Below, one piece after another: positions 1 through 6,249 of a stretch of DNA of 7,623 bases; position 1 is the first letter of the stretch, and each line of letters opens with the position of its first letter. A program made the position numbers and the translations under genes. The notes beneath the pieces were generated by a model. The model saw nothing but the letters and a program-made list of their open reading frames with translations. It was not told the DNA's origin and ran no database searches. This stretch comes from Candidatus Gallibacteroides avistercoris (lineage in GTDB: Bacteria; Bacteroidota; Bacteroidia; Bacteroidales; CHK158-818). The stretch lies in NCBI GenBank assembly GCA_018714665.1, contig DVNA01000192.1, positions 1 to 7,623 on the forward strand, read 5' to 3'.

Positions 1-617
1 AGAAGATAGTATTTTTACTGTTATTTGCTATTCCCACAATCATGTTGTGCAGTTGTAATGCCGATGATAAAAAGGGCGATGATGATCCGGGTGTAACGGG
101 GAAATTAACCGTAGATGTCAAGATAAAATCCCGATCATCGGGAGAAGTAGAGCCGGTATATAAAAGGGTTGTCAGCGGAGATTACTATATAATGGATGCT
201 ACCGATGGTACTCCGGGAAACGGAAGCATCTATTACTACAAATGCAAATTCATGCTGTTTGAAGCCGACAATTGTGAATACGACCTAGAAAGTATAAAAT
301 CCCAACCAATGGGTACGATTATACAAAAAGGGTTAAGAGACAAAGCCGGGAACTATCATCCCAATCTATTTGTAGGAGGTTTGAATGAAGGGATGTACCG
401 TTTTAACACTTCCGTAGAAACCGGAAAATATTGTATTATGGCAATCTTAGAAAAAGACAATGGCGTTGTAGGAGAAAACAATGCTACTGTCGGGAGTTCA
501 TACTCTGCTACAATTGTCGAAGTAAAAGAAAATAAAGAAACAATAGTGGAAAAAATATTCTTGGAAATCGGTAGTTCTTCGGGTAGTTACGATAATTGGG
601 AAAACAATGCTCAATAA
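1..617 (+). CDS. Lipoprotein of unknown function, start codon off the left edge
   Basis: The reading frame is open from base 3, and 13 codons precede the first in-window ATG at 42. Those codons spell KIVFLLLFAIPTI, the hydrophobic core of a signal peptide, so the ATG at 42 is internal. The true start is probably one or two codons outside the window (an MK-type beginning). The signal ends in a lipobox, Leu-Cys-Ser-Cys, so the mature protein would begin at the Cys encoded at 54-56 and be lipidated. The next residues are NADDKKGDDD; an acidic stretch right after the lipid Cys resembles the surface-export signal of Bacteroidota lipoproteins, which suggests outer-leaflet exposure (inference). The remaining roughly 180 residues are rich in Gly, Tyr, Asn and beta-prone segments. 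I recognise no family or catalytic motif. About 205 codons are visible and the stop is TAA. The downstream terminator makes it the last or only gene of its unit. Confidence 0.8.
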   Translation, partial: KIVFLLLFAIPTIMLCSCNADDKKGDDDPGVTGKLTVDVKIKSRSSGEVEPVYKRVVSGDYYIMDATDGTPGNGSIYYYKCKFMLFEADNCEYDLESIKSQPMGTIIQKGLRDKAGNYHPNLFVGGLNEGMYRFNTSVETGKYCIMAILEKDNGVVGENNATVGSSYSATIVEVKENKETIVEKIFLEIGSSSGSYDNWENNAQ

Positions 618-634
618 TTATTTATATTAAGGAT

Positions 635-668
635 AAAAAAGCCAGTCAAGAAACAGACTGGCTTTTTT
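635..668 (+). terminator. Intrinsic terminator of the lipoprotein gene
   Basis: A seven-pair GC-rich stem (GCCAGTC 641-647 with GACTGGC 656-662) has an eight-base loop and is followed by six T (663-668). Six A before the stem pair with the T run, so it could also work on the minus strand. It begins 18 bases after the lipoprotein stop and separates that gene from the NADH dehydrogenase gene. Confidence 0.9.
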
Positions 669-755
669 ATTAAACCTAATTATAACGAAAAAAACAGTGA
701 ATATTCAATCATTCTTCCTATTATAATTGTTATTTCTTCACAAAAGGAAAAAGTA

Positions 756-2039
756 ATGAGTTCAAATATTCCAGAATCAAAAAAAAAGAGAATTGTCATT
801 GTAGGAGGTGGATTCGGAGGGCTGACATTGGCCGAAAAACTTAAAAACAGCTCTTACCAGATTGTTCTTATCGACAAGCTCAATTACCATCAATTTCCAC
901 CTCTATTATACCAGGTATCTACCTCCGGACTGGAACCAAGCGCCATATCGTTTCCCTACCGAAAAATTTTTCAACGGCATAACGATTTTTATTTCAGGAT
1001 GGCGGAAGTTTTTAAGATAAACGCCGGCGAACAAAACATAGAAACCTCTATCGGCAAAATAGATTACGATTACTTAGTCCTGGCAGCCGGGAGCGACAGC
1101 AACTATTTTGGAAATGAGAACTTAAAGCAATATACATTTCCGATGAAAAGTATTCCCGAATCTCTTACACTACGAAACCGACTTCTCCAAAACTTAGAAA
1201 AGGCTCTCACGGCAAACAACTCGAAGCAAAGACAGGCGTTATTGAACGTGGCTATTGTCGGGGCAGGTGCTACCGGAGTGGAAATTGCCGGTGCTATTGC
1301 CGAAATGAAACGTTATATTCTACCCAAAGATTATCCGGACTTAAACATAAAGGAGGTACAGATTCTTCTGATAGAGGGTTCGGACAGGATACTCCGAGCC
1401 ATGTCTTACCAAGCATCACAGAAGGCCCAATCTTTTTTAGAAGAGATGGGCGTTACGGTAAAATTAAACACCATGGTAGAGAACTACGACGGGAATCTCC
1501 TACAATTCAGCAATGGGGAGAGTTGGACAACGGCTACTGTTATTTGGTGCAGTGGCGTCAAAGGAGTTGATTTTAACGGAATTCCTCAAAATGTCATGGG
1601 GCGAGGGAACCGAATCAAGGTAAACCGATACAATGAAATAGAAGAGCTACCTCACATCTTTGCCATAGGCGACATTTGCCTTCAAAGCGAACCGGCATAC
1701 CCCAATGGTTATCCACAGGTGGCTCCGGTGGCAATCCAACAAGGCAAACACCTGGCAAATAACTTTCTACGTCTGGAACAAGGGATACAGTTGCTACCCT
1801 TTTGTTACAATGATAAAGGCAGTATGGCCACCATCGGACGGAACAAAGCGGTTGCCGATTTACTCGGATTACGGTTCAGCGGACTATCGGCCTGGATATT
1901 ATGGATGACTGTACATTTGATGTCGATATTGGGAGTAAAAAATAAAATAATCATTCTCCTGAACTGGGTATGGAATTACTTTACTTACGACCAGTCGTTA
2001 CGCCTTATTATAAAACCATCCTCACACCCCAAAATATAA
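756..2039 (+). CDS. Type II NADH:quinone oxidoreductase-like FAD protein
   Basis: This 427-residue protein has the two-Rossmann-fold layout of NDH-2, a single-subunit enzyme that passes electrons from NADH through FAD to membrane quinone without pumping protons. The FAD-binding GxGxxG is GGGFGG at residues 17-22, with an acidic residue (D40) at the end of the second strand. The NADH fold has GAGATG at 169-174 and E207 at the end of its second strand, which favours NADH over NADPH. The second FAD motif is FAIGD (302-306). The quinone-site motif, canonically AQxAxQ, reads APVAIQ at 323-328. The C-terminal 50 residues are hydrophobic and aromatic (ILWMTVHL, IIILLNWVW), matching the amphipathic membrane anchor of NDH-2. 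Length is normal for the family. An AAGGA element lies 8 bases before the ATG. It stands alone between a terminator and tRNA-Asp. A -7-like TATAATTG at 722-729 has no matching -33 element, so I do not call a promoter. Confidence 0.9.
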   Translation: MSSNIPESKKKRIVIVGGGFGGLTLAEKLKNSSYQIVLIDKLNYHQFPPLLYQVSTSGLEPSAISFPYRKIFQRHNDFYFRMAEVFKINAGEQNIETSIGKIDYDYLVLAAGSDSNYFGNENLKQYTFPMKSIPESLTLRNRLLQNLEKALTANNSKQRQALLNVAIVGAGATGVEIAGAIAEMKRYILPKDYPDLNIKEVQILLIEGSDRILRAMSYQASQKAQSFLEEMGVTVKLNTMVENYDGNLLQFSNGESWTTATVIWCSGVKGVDFNGIPQNVMGRGNRIKVNRYNEIEELPHIFAIGDICLQSEPAYPNGYPQVAPVAIQQGKHLANNFLRLEQGIQLLPFCYNDKGSMATIGRNKAVADLLGLRFSGLSAWILWMTVHLMSILGVKNKIIILLNWVWNYFTYDQSLRLIIKPSSHPKI

Positions 2040-2169
2040 CATTCTTTATAGAATGATTATTCCAAAGTTCATTTCACTTATCGTATTGTATATAAAAAAG
2101 ATATGATTCTATTATTTTTTATCCGAGACTCTTCTCCCCTCAAATTCTGAAAAAATATAAACAATACGC

Positions 2170-2200
2170 TTGCAGGATAAAAAATTTAGTCCTATATTTG
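2170..2200 (+). promoter_or_regulatory. Promoter of tRNA-Asp
   Basis: A -33 TTG (2170-2172) and an exact -7 TATATTTG (2193-2200) are separated by 20 bases, matching the Bacteroidota consensus TTG / TAnnTTTG. Transcription should start near 2205-2210, leaving a leader of about 40 bases before the tRNA. The leader carries an 18-base all-purine run (2211-2228). Confidence 0.85.
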
Positions 2201-2246
2201 CATCGCATTTGAGGGGGAGGGAGAGAAGCCCCTGATAAAGCAAAAA

Positions 2247-2320
2247 GGTGTGGTAGTTCAGCTGGTTAGAATACCTGCCTGTCACGCAGGGGGTCGCGGG
2301 TTCGAGTCCCGTCCATACCG
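2247..2320 (+). tRNA. tRNA-Asp (anticodon GTC)
   Basis: A full cloverleaf can be drawn. The acceptor stem is GGTGTGG (2247-2253) with CCATACC (2313-2319), including one G-T pair. The D stem is GTTC/GAAT. The anticodon stem is CCTGC/GCAGG around the loop CTGTCAC, with anticodon GTC at 2281-2283. The T stem is GCGGG/CCCGT with loop TTCGAGT. Base 73 is G, the identity base for aspartate tRNA. The 3' CCA is not encoded (the next bases are CAA), so it must be added after transcription. The gene has its own promoter and terminator and so forms a single-tRNA unit. Confidence 0.97.
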
Positions 2321-2331
2321 CAACAATATTC

Positions 2332-2370
2332 AAAGGCCTTTGGAAGTTACCGACTTTCAGAGGCTTTTTT
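2332..2370 (+). terminator. Intrinsic terminator after tRNA-Asp
   Basis: An imperfect long stem pairs AAAGGCCTTTGGAAGT (2332-2347) with ACTTTCAGAGGCTTT (2353-2367). It has one bulged G and two G-T pairs around a five-base loop, and runs into six T (2365-2370). It starts 12 bases after the tRNA end. Confidence 0.85.
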
Positions 2371-2475
2371 ATTTCCTATAAACTTTATCGGAAAATTTCT
2401 TGAACTACCATCATACAATAGATGTTATCGATACATAACAATTTATTTTATAATCAAATAAAATCCACAAGATTA

Positions 2476-2507
2476 TTCCCCAAGAACAATCTTTCTTCTT
2501 ATCTTTG
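2476..2507 (+). promoter_or_regulatory. Probable promoter of the GH16 gene
   Basis: An exact -7 TATCTTTG (2500-2507) lies 41 bases before the GH16 start codon. The -33 element is imperfect: TTC at 2476-2478 with a 21-base spacer. A weak -33 would fit a gene that needs an activator, but no operator is evident. Confidence 0.55.
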
Positions 2508-2548
2508 AGGGAAATAGCAATTATCATCCTTTTTTAACCTGAAAAATA

Positions 2549-3427
2549 ATGAAAATCTATTCCAAAAAGATCGGCATACTGGCAGTCTTGTATCTATACT
2601 GTTATTCCTTGCCTGCACAAAAGACAACTTGTCCTGTCGACAAATCAGACTACCAACTTGTATGGCAAGACGAATTTGACCAGGACGGTACACCGAATCC
2701 TGATTTCTGGACCTATGAAAATGGTTTTGTCCGTAACCATGAAGCCCAATGGTATCAACCTCAGAATGCGACAATACGCGACGGAGTACTGGTAATCACG
2801 GGGAAAAGAGAAACGAAACCCAATCCCAATTACCGGAAAGGGGCTGCCAATTGGCAAGAAAACCGAGAAAACATTGAATATACCTCCGCCTCGGTCATTA
2901 CGAAAGGACTCAAAGAATTCCAATACGGTTATTTTGAAATCCGAGCCCGTATCCCGGCATGCCGAGGATCGTGGCCAGCCATCTGGCTTTTGGGTAGCAC
3001 GGGGAAATACGGATGGCCCTCATGCGGAGAAATCGACATCATGGAATACTATCCGCGCAATGGGCAAAACCTACTACACGCAAACGCCTGCTGGGGCGAC
3101 GACAATGGCAAGAGCGTCTGGGACAGTGCCCACGTACCTTATTCCGAATTTACCCAGCAAGATACAGAATGGGCCTCTTGCTTTCACGTATGGAGTATGG
3201 ACTGGACAGAAAAATATATCCGCCTTTATCTGGACGGTAGGCTGATGAATGAAATTGATCTGTCGAAAACGATAAATGGCAAACACGGACAATACGAAAA
3301 TCCATTCCATAAACCCATGTACCTGTTGCTGAATCTGGCGATGGGATCGTCCGGTGGAAATATCCAGGAAGAAAATCTACCCATGCGCTATGAAATAGAC
3401 TACGTACGGGTATATCAAAAAAAATAA
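2549..3427 (+). CDS. Secreted glycoside hydrolase family 16 (laminarinase-type) enzyme
   Basis: This 292-residue protein has an N-terminal signal peptide (basic MKIYSKK, hydrophobic core, likely cut after the Ala of SLPA at residue 23) without a lipobox, so it is exported to the periplasm or beyond. One GH16 jelly-roll domain fills residues 35-290. The catalytic motif is EIDIME at 161-166, the ExDxxE form with the beta-bulge: E161 nucleophile, D163 helper and E166 acid/base. Other family landmarks are the aromatic segment GSWPAIWLL (140-148), HVWSMDW near 213-219, YLDG (227-230) and the closing strand IDYVRVYQ (283-290). ExDxxE enzymes cut internal beta-1,3- or mixed-linkage glucans, but gut Bacteroidota also have relatives that cleave beta-galactosidic bonds in mucin O-glycans, so the substrate is open. 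No SusC/SusD pair or other sugar gene adjoins it. No carbohydrate-binding module is present. Confidence 0.9.
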   Translation: MKIYSKKIGILAVLYLYCYSLPAQKTTCPVDKSDYQLVWQDEFDQDGTPNPDFWTYENGFVRNHEAQWYQPQNATIRDGVLVITGKRETKPNPNYRKGAANWQENRENIEYTSASVITKGLKEFQYGYFEIRARIPACRGSWPAIWLLGSTGKYGWPSCGEIDIMEYYPRNGQNLLHANACWGDDNGKSVWDSAHVPYSEFTQQDTEWASCFHVWSMDWTEKYIRLYLDGRLMNEIDLSKTINGKHGQYENPFHKPMYLLLNLAMGSSGGNIQEENLPMRYEIDYVRVYQKK

Positions 3428-3618
3428 ATGAATTTGAGTTATTTATTTCTATGCTTGTATCAAAGGACAAGTTGCCCCTAATCATTTCTCAAAAACAAGG
3501 CTTATTTCCTAAAACAGACTGTTTTCAAAAATACTCAAATCCAACAGATTTTACCAAGCAACACATTGAAAATTCGGATTATTACTATCCTCTCAATTTT
3601 TCAAAAAACAATAAGACA

Positions 3619-3657
3619 TATAAAAGGCAGTCCCGATTTTCGGGACTGCCTTTTATA
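3619..3657. terminator. Bidirectional terminator between GH16 and DUF5606
   Basis: A perfect 18-bp inverted repeat (3619-3636 with 3640-3657) closes on a three-base loop. Its core GGCAGTCCCGA is framed by AAAA on the left and TTTT on the right, so each strand sees a GC stem followed by a T run. It lies 191 bases after the GH16 stop and 23 bases after the DUF5606 stop, ending the two convergent units. Bases 3428-3618 hold no gene I can support. Confidence 0.9.
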
Positions 3658-3680
3658 CGATATATCTTTTTCTCGGTTAA

Positions 3681-4109
3681 TTACGCTTCTTTCTCTTGGG
3701 AGTCTTCTTCTTTTTTTTCTTCCGGAGTAAAACTGGCATTCCCTGTTTCTATCAACAAATTATACCAAGTCAACATCTTCTTAATATCCGTGGGGTAAAC
3801 CCGCTCTCTATCAAAATTCGGCAATACTTCTGCCAAGTATTTTCTGAGCGTCTCTGCATCCGATTTCGGATCGATAGAGGCTTTCTGCCCGTTTTCTCTG
3901 GTTTTTATCGATTCAAGAACCTCTACCAACGGTTTATCTCCATCTTCGGTGAAAATAGCGATATCTGAAAGTGAGATGATTTTTTCATGTGCATATGCGG
4001 GTCCTCGTTTGCCGTTCAACAACGATTCAACGATGATCATGTTTTTCCCTTGTGATACGATTTTGTAAAGTCCCGGTTTTCCCGAGATAGACAAGATGGT
4101 TTCTAACAT
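3681..4109 (-). CDS. DUF5606 family protein, function unknown
   Basis: This 142-residue protein is a small conserved Bacteroidota family member. The N-terminal part (residues 4-57: ILSISGKPGLYKIVSQGKN, IIVESL, IAIFTED) is the DUF5606 signature. It looks like a compact all-beta fold with a surface KPG turn. A second conserved block follows at 86-122 (YLAEVLPNFDRERVY, DIKKMLTWYNLL), probably helical. The tail after 128 is strongly acidic and lysine-rich (EEKKEEDSQEKEA) and likely disordered. There is no signal peptide or membrane segment, so it should be cytosolic. It is the last gene of the nusB-yajC-ybbR-coaE run, 78 bases after coaE, and has its own promoter in that gap. I know of no established function; the neighbours are housekeeping genes but do not define a shared pathway. 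Confidence 0.88.
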   Translation of the reverse strand: MLETILSISGKPGLYKIVSQGKNMIIVESLLNGKRGPAYAHEKIISLSDIAIFTEDGDKPLVEVLESIKTRENGQKASIDPKSDAETLRKYLAEVLPNFDRERVYPTDIKKMLTWYNLLIETGNASFTPEEKKEEDSQEKEA

Positions 4110-4142
4110 ACTTATTATCGTTTAAATTAAATTTTAACGGAA

Positions 4143-4173
4143 CAAAAATAATAATCCCTCTTCACATTCGCAA
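4143..4173 (-). promoter_or_regulatory. Internal promoter for DUF5606
   Basis: On the minus strand, TTG (4173-4171) and TATTTTTG (4150-4143) are 20 bases apart, a full match to the Bacteroidota consensus. The start of transcription should be near 4136-4138, about 27 bases before the ATG. No terminator separates it from coaE, so DUF5606 can be read both from here and from the operon promoter. Confidence 0.75.
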
Positions 4174-4187
4174 CAGCGGGATGCCAT

Positions 4188-4775
4188 TTATTTCGTATCG
4201 TCAGACAATGCCGAGAGCAACTGCTGAACCTGCTCGATCAATGAACGAGAATCATCATTTCGTATCACGGCATCGGCCCGTTCTATTTTCTTTTCTTCGG
4301 GCCATTGTGCTTTAATGCGCTGCTCTACCATCTCTGCCGTAGTGCCGTCCCGCTTCACGGCTCGCTCAATACGCAAACGTTCAGGAGCCCAAACCAACCA
4401 TACACAATCTACCACCGTTTCAAATCCTGATTCAAATAAAATAGCCGATTCCAAGAACACCACCCGGGAACTTTGACGGGAACTCCATGTTTTGAAATCA
4501 TCCTTCACCTGCGGATGTACCACTGCGTTTACCTTTTGCAGCAACGACCGATCCGAGAATACAACTGATGCAACATAAGACCTATCCAGTTTATCCCCTT
4601 TATAGGCAGCATCTCCCAATAAAGAGATTAACCGGTTCCTGATTAGCTCAGATCTATTCATCAGCTCTTTGGCTCTACTGTCAGCATCGTACACCGGATA
4701 AGAAAAAACTTTCAGAAGCCTGGATACCACAGACTTTCCGCTTCCTATACCTCCCGTTATGGCAATCTTTATCAA
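4188..4775 (-). CDS. coaE: Dephospho-CoA kinase
   Basis: CoaE performs the last step of coenzyme A synthesis in the cytosol: ATP-dependent phosphorylation of the ribose 3'-hydroxyl of dephospho-CoA. The 195-residue length is normal. The P-loop is GGIGSGKS at residues 8-15. The DAD motif (30-32) supplies the catalytic aspartate. Further family marks are VHPQV (86-90), the ESAILFESG strand-turn (109-117), the lid arginines around R137-R142 and the IRND motif (171-174). The start codon is TTG at 4775-4773. It is chosen because MIKIAITGG is the standard N-terminus for the family, no in-frame ATG lies upstream, and a GGAGG sits nine bases before it. The start is one base beyond the ybbR stop, which points to translational coupling. 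DUF5606 follows after 78 bases. Confidence 0.95.
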   Translation of the reverse strand: MIKIAITGGIGSGKSVVSRLLKVFSYPVYDADSRAKELMNRSELIRNRLISLLGDAAYKGDKLDRSYVASVVFSDRSLLQKVNAVVHPQVKDDFKTWSSRQSSRVVFLESAILFESGFETVVDCVWLVWAPERLRIERAVKRDGTTAEMVEQRIKAQWPEEKKIERADAVIRNDDSRSLIEQVQQLLSALSDDTK

Positions 4776-4776
4776 A

Positions 4777-5784
4777 TTAGTTTTCCTCCAAAATATATTC
4801 TACGCTATCAGGTTTTACTTGCAGATTCAACACAAAATCAGGATATGAGACAACCTCTACCGGTAACTTCTTCCGAGAGTTGTTCGCTTGATTTTTTTTA
4901 TAATCGACCACCAGATTGATACGTTCACTGGTCAGATCTGCGAAACGACTCATCGGCACCATACATTCGGCTCTCACTTTTGCCGGGAAAGTCAACAATT
5001 GCAAGGAAGCGGGCAACGAGATAGCTGCCAACGGCACCTCCAACGTTTTCAAAACCACCTCTTCTACCGGTACCGTTATCATTATCTCGGCGGGAATAGC
5101 TTTTGATCCTTCGACAGGCATCAAAGAAACGGTTGTTCGTAGCGTATCTGCCAAATCATGAAAAGAAACTGAATCGGTTCGTATCTCGTTTATCGATGCC
5201 AATACGTTTTGAGGTGCATACACCATAACAGAGTCGGCACTTAACTGAACGGAGGTACTGATCACGCATTGCGGTTTCGTAGAAAAATGTGAGATGAGCT
5301 TTACCGGAACCTTTTTCCCCTCTGTCATCGAATAATAAATGGCTACGGTATCTGGACTAAATGATACGATGGTTGTCGTGTTGACCAATTTCTTTTTCAA
5401 TTCGGCTGTCATCTGTTCCGAAGGGATAAAGATCTGCTCCTGGTTGTTGGCATAGGTCTCAAAGTTGATCTCTATGGGAGGGAAACGGTTTAAGGCATAA
5501 TTAACCAAAACAGTTCCTCTGTCGCGCAAACGCACATCGGCAACACGAGGAAGTTCCGAAGTGATAAAGGCTTTATCGGGAATATTGGAATACCGCACCG
5601 GTATCTTAAAACTCATCTCCGACACCTCATTTAATGAAACGATCATCCAGAAGGCGTAAGAGATGGCCAAAAAAAACAAGAAAATCAGAGATTCTTTACA
5701 TCTTTTACTTCGTAAAAAATCTCGGATCTTCTTGTTCCAAACAATAAGATTTACTTTATAATAACGTTTATCAAATAGTTTCAT
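4777..5784 (-). CDS. YbbR/CdaR-like membrane-anchored protein
   Basis: This 335-residue protein has a basic N-terminal cytosolic segment (residues 1-31, many Lys/Arg), a single membrane helix at about 32-50 (ESLIFLFFLAISYAFWMIVS) and a large extracytoplasmic part of about 280 residues made of repeated YbbR-type beta domains. The pattern IPVRYSNIPD (61-70) right after the helix is typical of the first domain. In Firmicutes the related protein CdaR regulates the c-di-AMP cyclase CdaA next door; here no cyclase is adjacent, so that role is not shown. The ATG is 52 bases after yajC and the stop lies one base before the coaE start. Its last codons carry the coaE ribosome-binding site. I am confident of the family and unsure of the function. 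Confidence 0.85.
   Translation of the reverse strand: MKLFDKRYYKVNLIVWNKKIRDFLRSKRCKESLIFLFFLAISYAFWMIVSLNEVSEMSFKIPVRYSNIPDKAFITSELPRVADVRLRDRGTVLVNYALNRFPPIEINFETYANNQEQIFIPSEQMTAELKKKLVNTTTIVSFSPDTVAIYYSMTEGKKVPVKLISHFSTKPQCVISTSVQLSADSVMVYAPQNVLASINEIRTDSVSFHDLADTLRTTVSLMPVEGSKAIPAEIMITVPVEEVVLKTLEVPLAAISLPASLQLLTFPAKVRAECMVPMSRFADLTSERINLVVDYKKNQANNSRKKLPVEVVSYPDFVLNLQVKPDSVEYILEEN
4785..4789 (-). promoter_or_regulatory. Shine-Dalgarno site of coaE inside ybbR
   Basis: On the minus strand this is GGAGG, within the last codons of ybbR and nine bases before the TTG start of coaE. Most Bacteroidota genes lack a Shine-Dalgarno this strong, and here it helps decide an unusual start codon. 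Confidence 0.7.
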
Positions 5785-5811
5785 TTATTCATCTGCGACA
5801 TTCAAGCCGAA

Positions 5812-5819
5812 CAAATGTA
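5812..5819 (-). promoter_or_regulatory. Possible -7 element upstream of ybbR
   Basis: TACATTTG on the minus strand fits TAnnTTTG and lies 27 bases before the ybbR ATG, the same distance as at DUF5606. No TTG occurs at the expected -33 place, so this is a weak secondary promoter at best. Confidence 0.3.
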
Positions 5820-5836
5820 TCATGCAAACCGTTCTC

Positions 5837-6172
5837 TTATTTGGTCTCTTGTTGTGTGGTATCGGCTGCTGTCTGATAGATAGACGATTTATCCACCTTG
5901 ATACGGACTCCTTCTGAAATTTCCAATATCACGGCGTTTTCTTTCAATTCTTTAATTTTTCCGTAAATACCACCGGCAGTAACGACTTTATCTCCTATGG
6001 ACAATCCTTCTCTAAATTTGCGAATCTCTTTTTGTCTTTTGGCCTGCGGTCGAATCATGAAAAAATAGAATATAGCCACAATGGCAATCATCATGATAAT
6101 GCTGGACCATTGTCCTCCCATGGAGCCTCCGGCAGGAGCCGAAGCTTGCAATAATACGGTTGCTAATGTCAT
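5837..6172 (-). CDS. yajC: Sec translocon accessory protein YajC
   Basis: YajC is a small inner-membrane protein that associates with SecDF and SecYEG. It is 111 residues long, usual for the family. A short Ala/Gly-rich N-terminus is followed by one membrane helix at about 23-40 (SSIIMMIAIVAIFYFFMI). The family signature comes next: RPQAKRQKEI (41-50), then GDKVVTAGGIYGKI (60-73), leading into a small cytosolic beta domain ending near 98. The tail is polar (TAADTTQQETK). It lies 77 bases after nusB and 52 before ybbR in one transcription direction. secDF is not in the window. Confidence 0.95.
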   Translation of the reverse strand: MTLATVLLQASAPAGGSMGGQWSSIIMMIAIVAIFYFFMIRPQAKRQKEIRKFREGLSIGDKVVTAGGIYGKIKELKENAVILEISEGVRIKVDKSSIYQTAADTTQQETK

Positions 6173-6226
6173 AATTATTGTTCTTGTTTAGTTTATACTT
6201 GTTATTTCTCATTCGGGTTTATGCCA

Positions 6227-6234
6227 CAAATATA
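6227..6234 (-). promoter_or_regulatory. Possible -7 element upstream of yajC
   Basis: TATATTTG on the minus strand is an exact match to TAnnTTTG in the nusB-yajC gap, 54 bases before the yajC ATG. The matching -33 TTG is missing, so it may be a weak internal promoter or chance in AT-rich DNA. Confidence 0.35.
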
Positions 6235-6249
6235 TAACAAATAATGTTA

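Noticed and set aside
2040..2055. Hairpin CATTCT-TTAT-AGAATG right after the NADH dehydrogenase stop
   Set aside because: The stem is only six pairs, mostly AT, and no T run follows, so I do not call it a terminator. How that gene ends is unclear.
2112..2333. Minus-strand open frame of 73 codons across the tRNA
   Set aside because: Its N-terminal sequence (WTGLEPATPC, GRYSNQLNYH) is the well-known false protein obtained by translating the antisense of a tRNA gene. The cloverleaf and promoter are on the plus strand.
3422..3448. AT-only inverted repeat AAATAAAT / ATTTATTT over the GH16 stop
   Set aside because: It has no GC pairs and an 11-base loop, as expected by chance in AT-rich DNA. The palindrome at 3619-3657 is the convincing terminator.
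2499..3485. Several open frames of 75-123 codons within GH16 on both strands
   Set aside because: All overlap the GH16 gene, whose frame has a signal peptide, a complete catalytic motif and family-length ends. The others show no recognisable domain.
3711..3718. Run of eight T (eight A in the DUF5606 coding strand) as a phase-variation tract
   Set aside because: It encodes Lys-Lys in the disordered acidic tail near the C-terminus. A slip would change only the last few residues, so switching is unlikely to matter.
3451..3798. Plus-strand open frame of 115 codons after GH16
   Set aside because: It runs through the palindromic terminator and into the antisense of DUF5606, and its composition is that of random AT-rich sequence.
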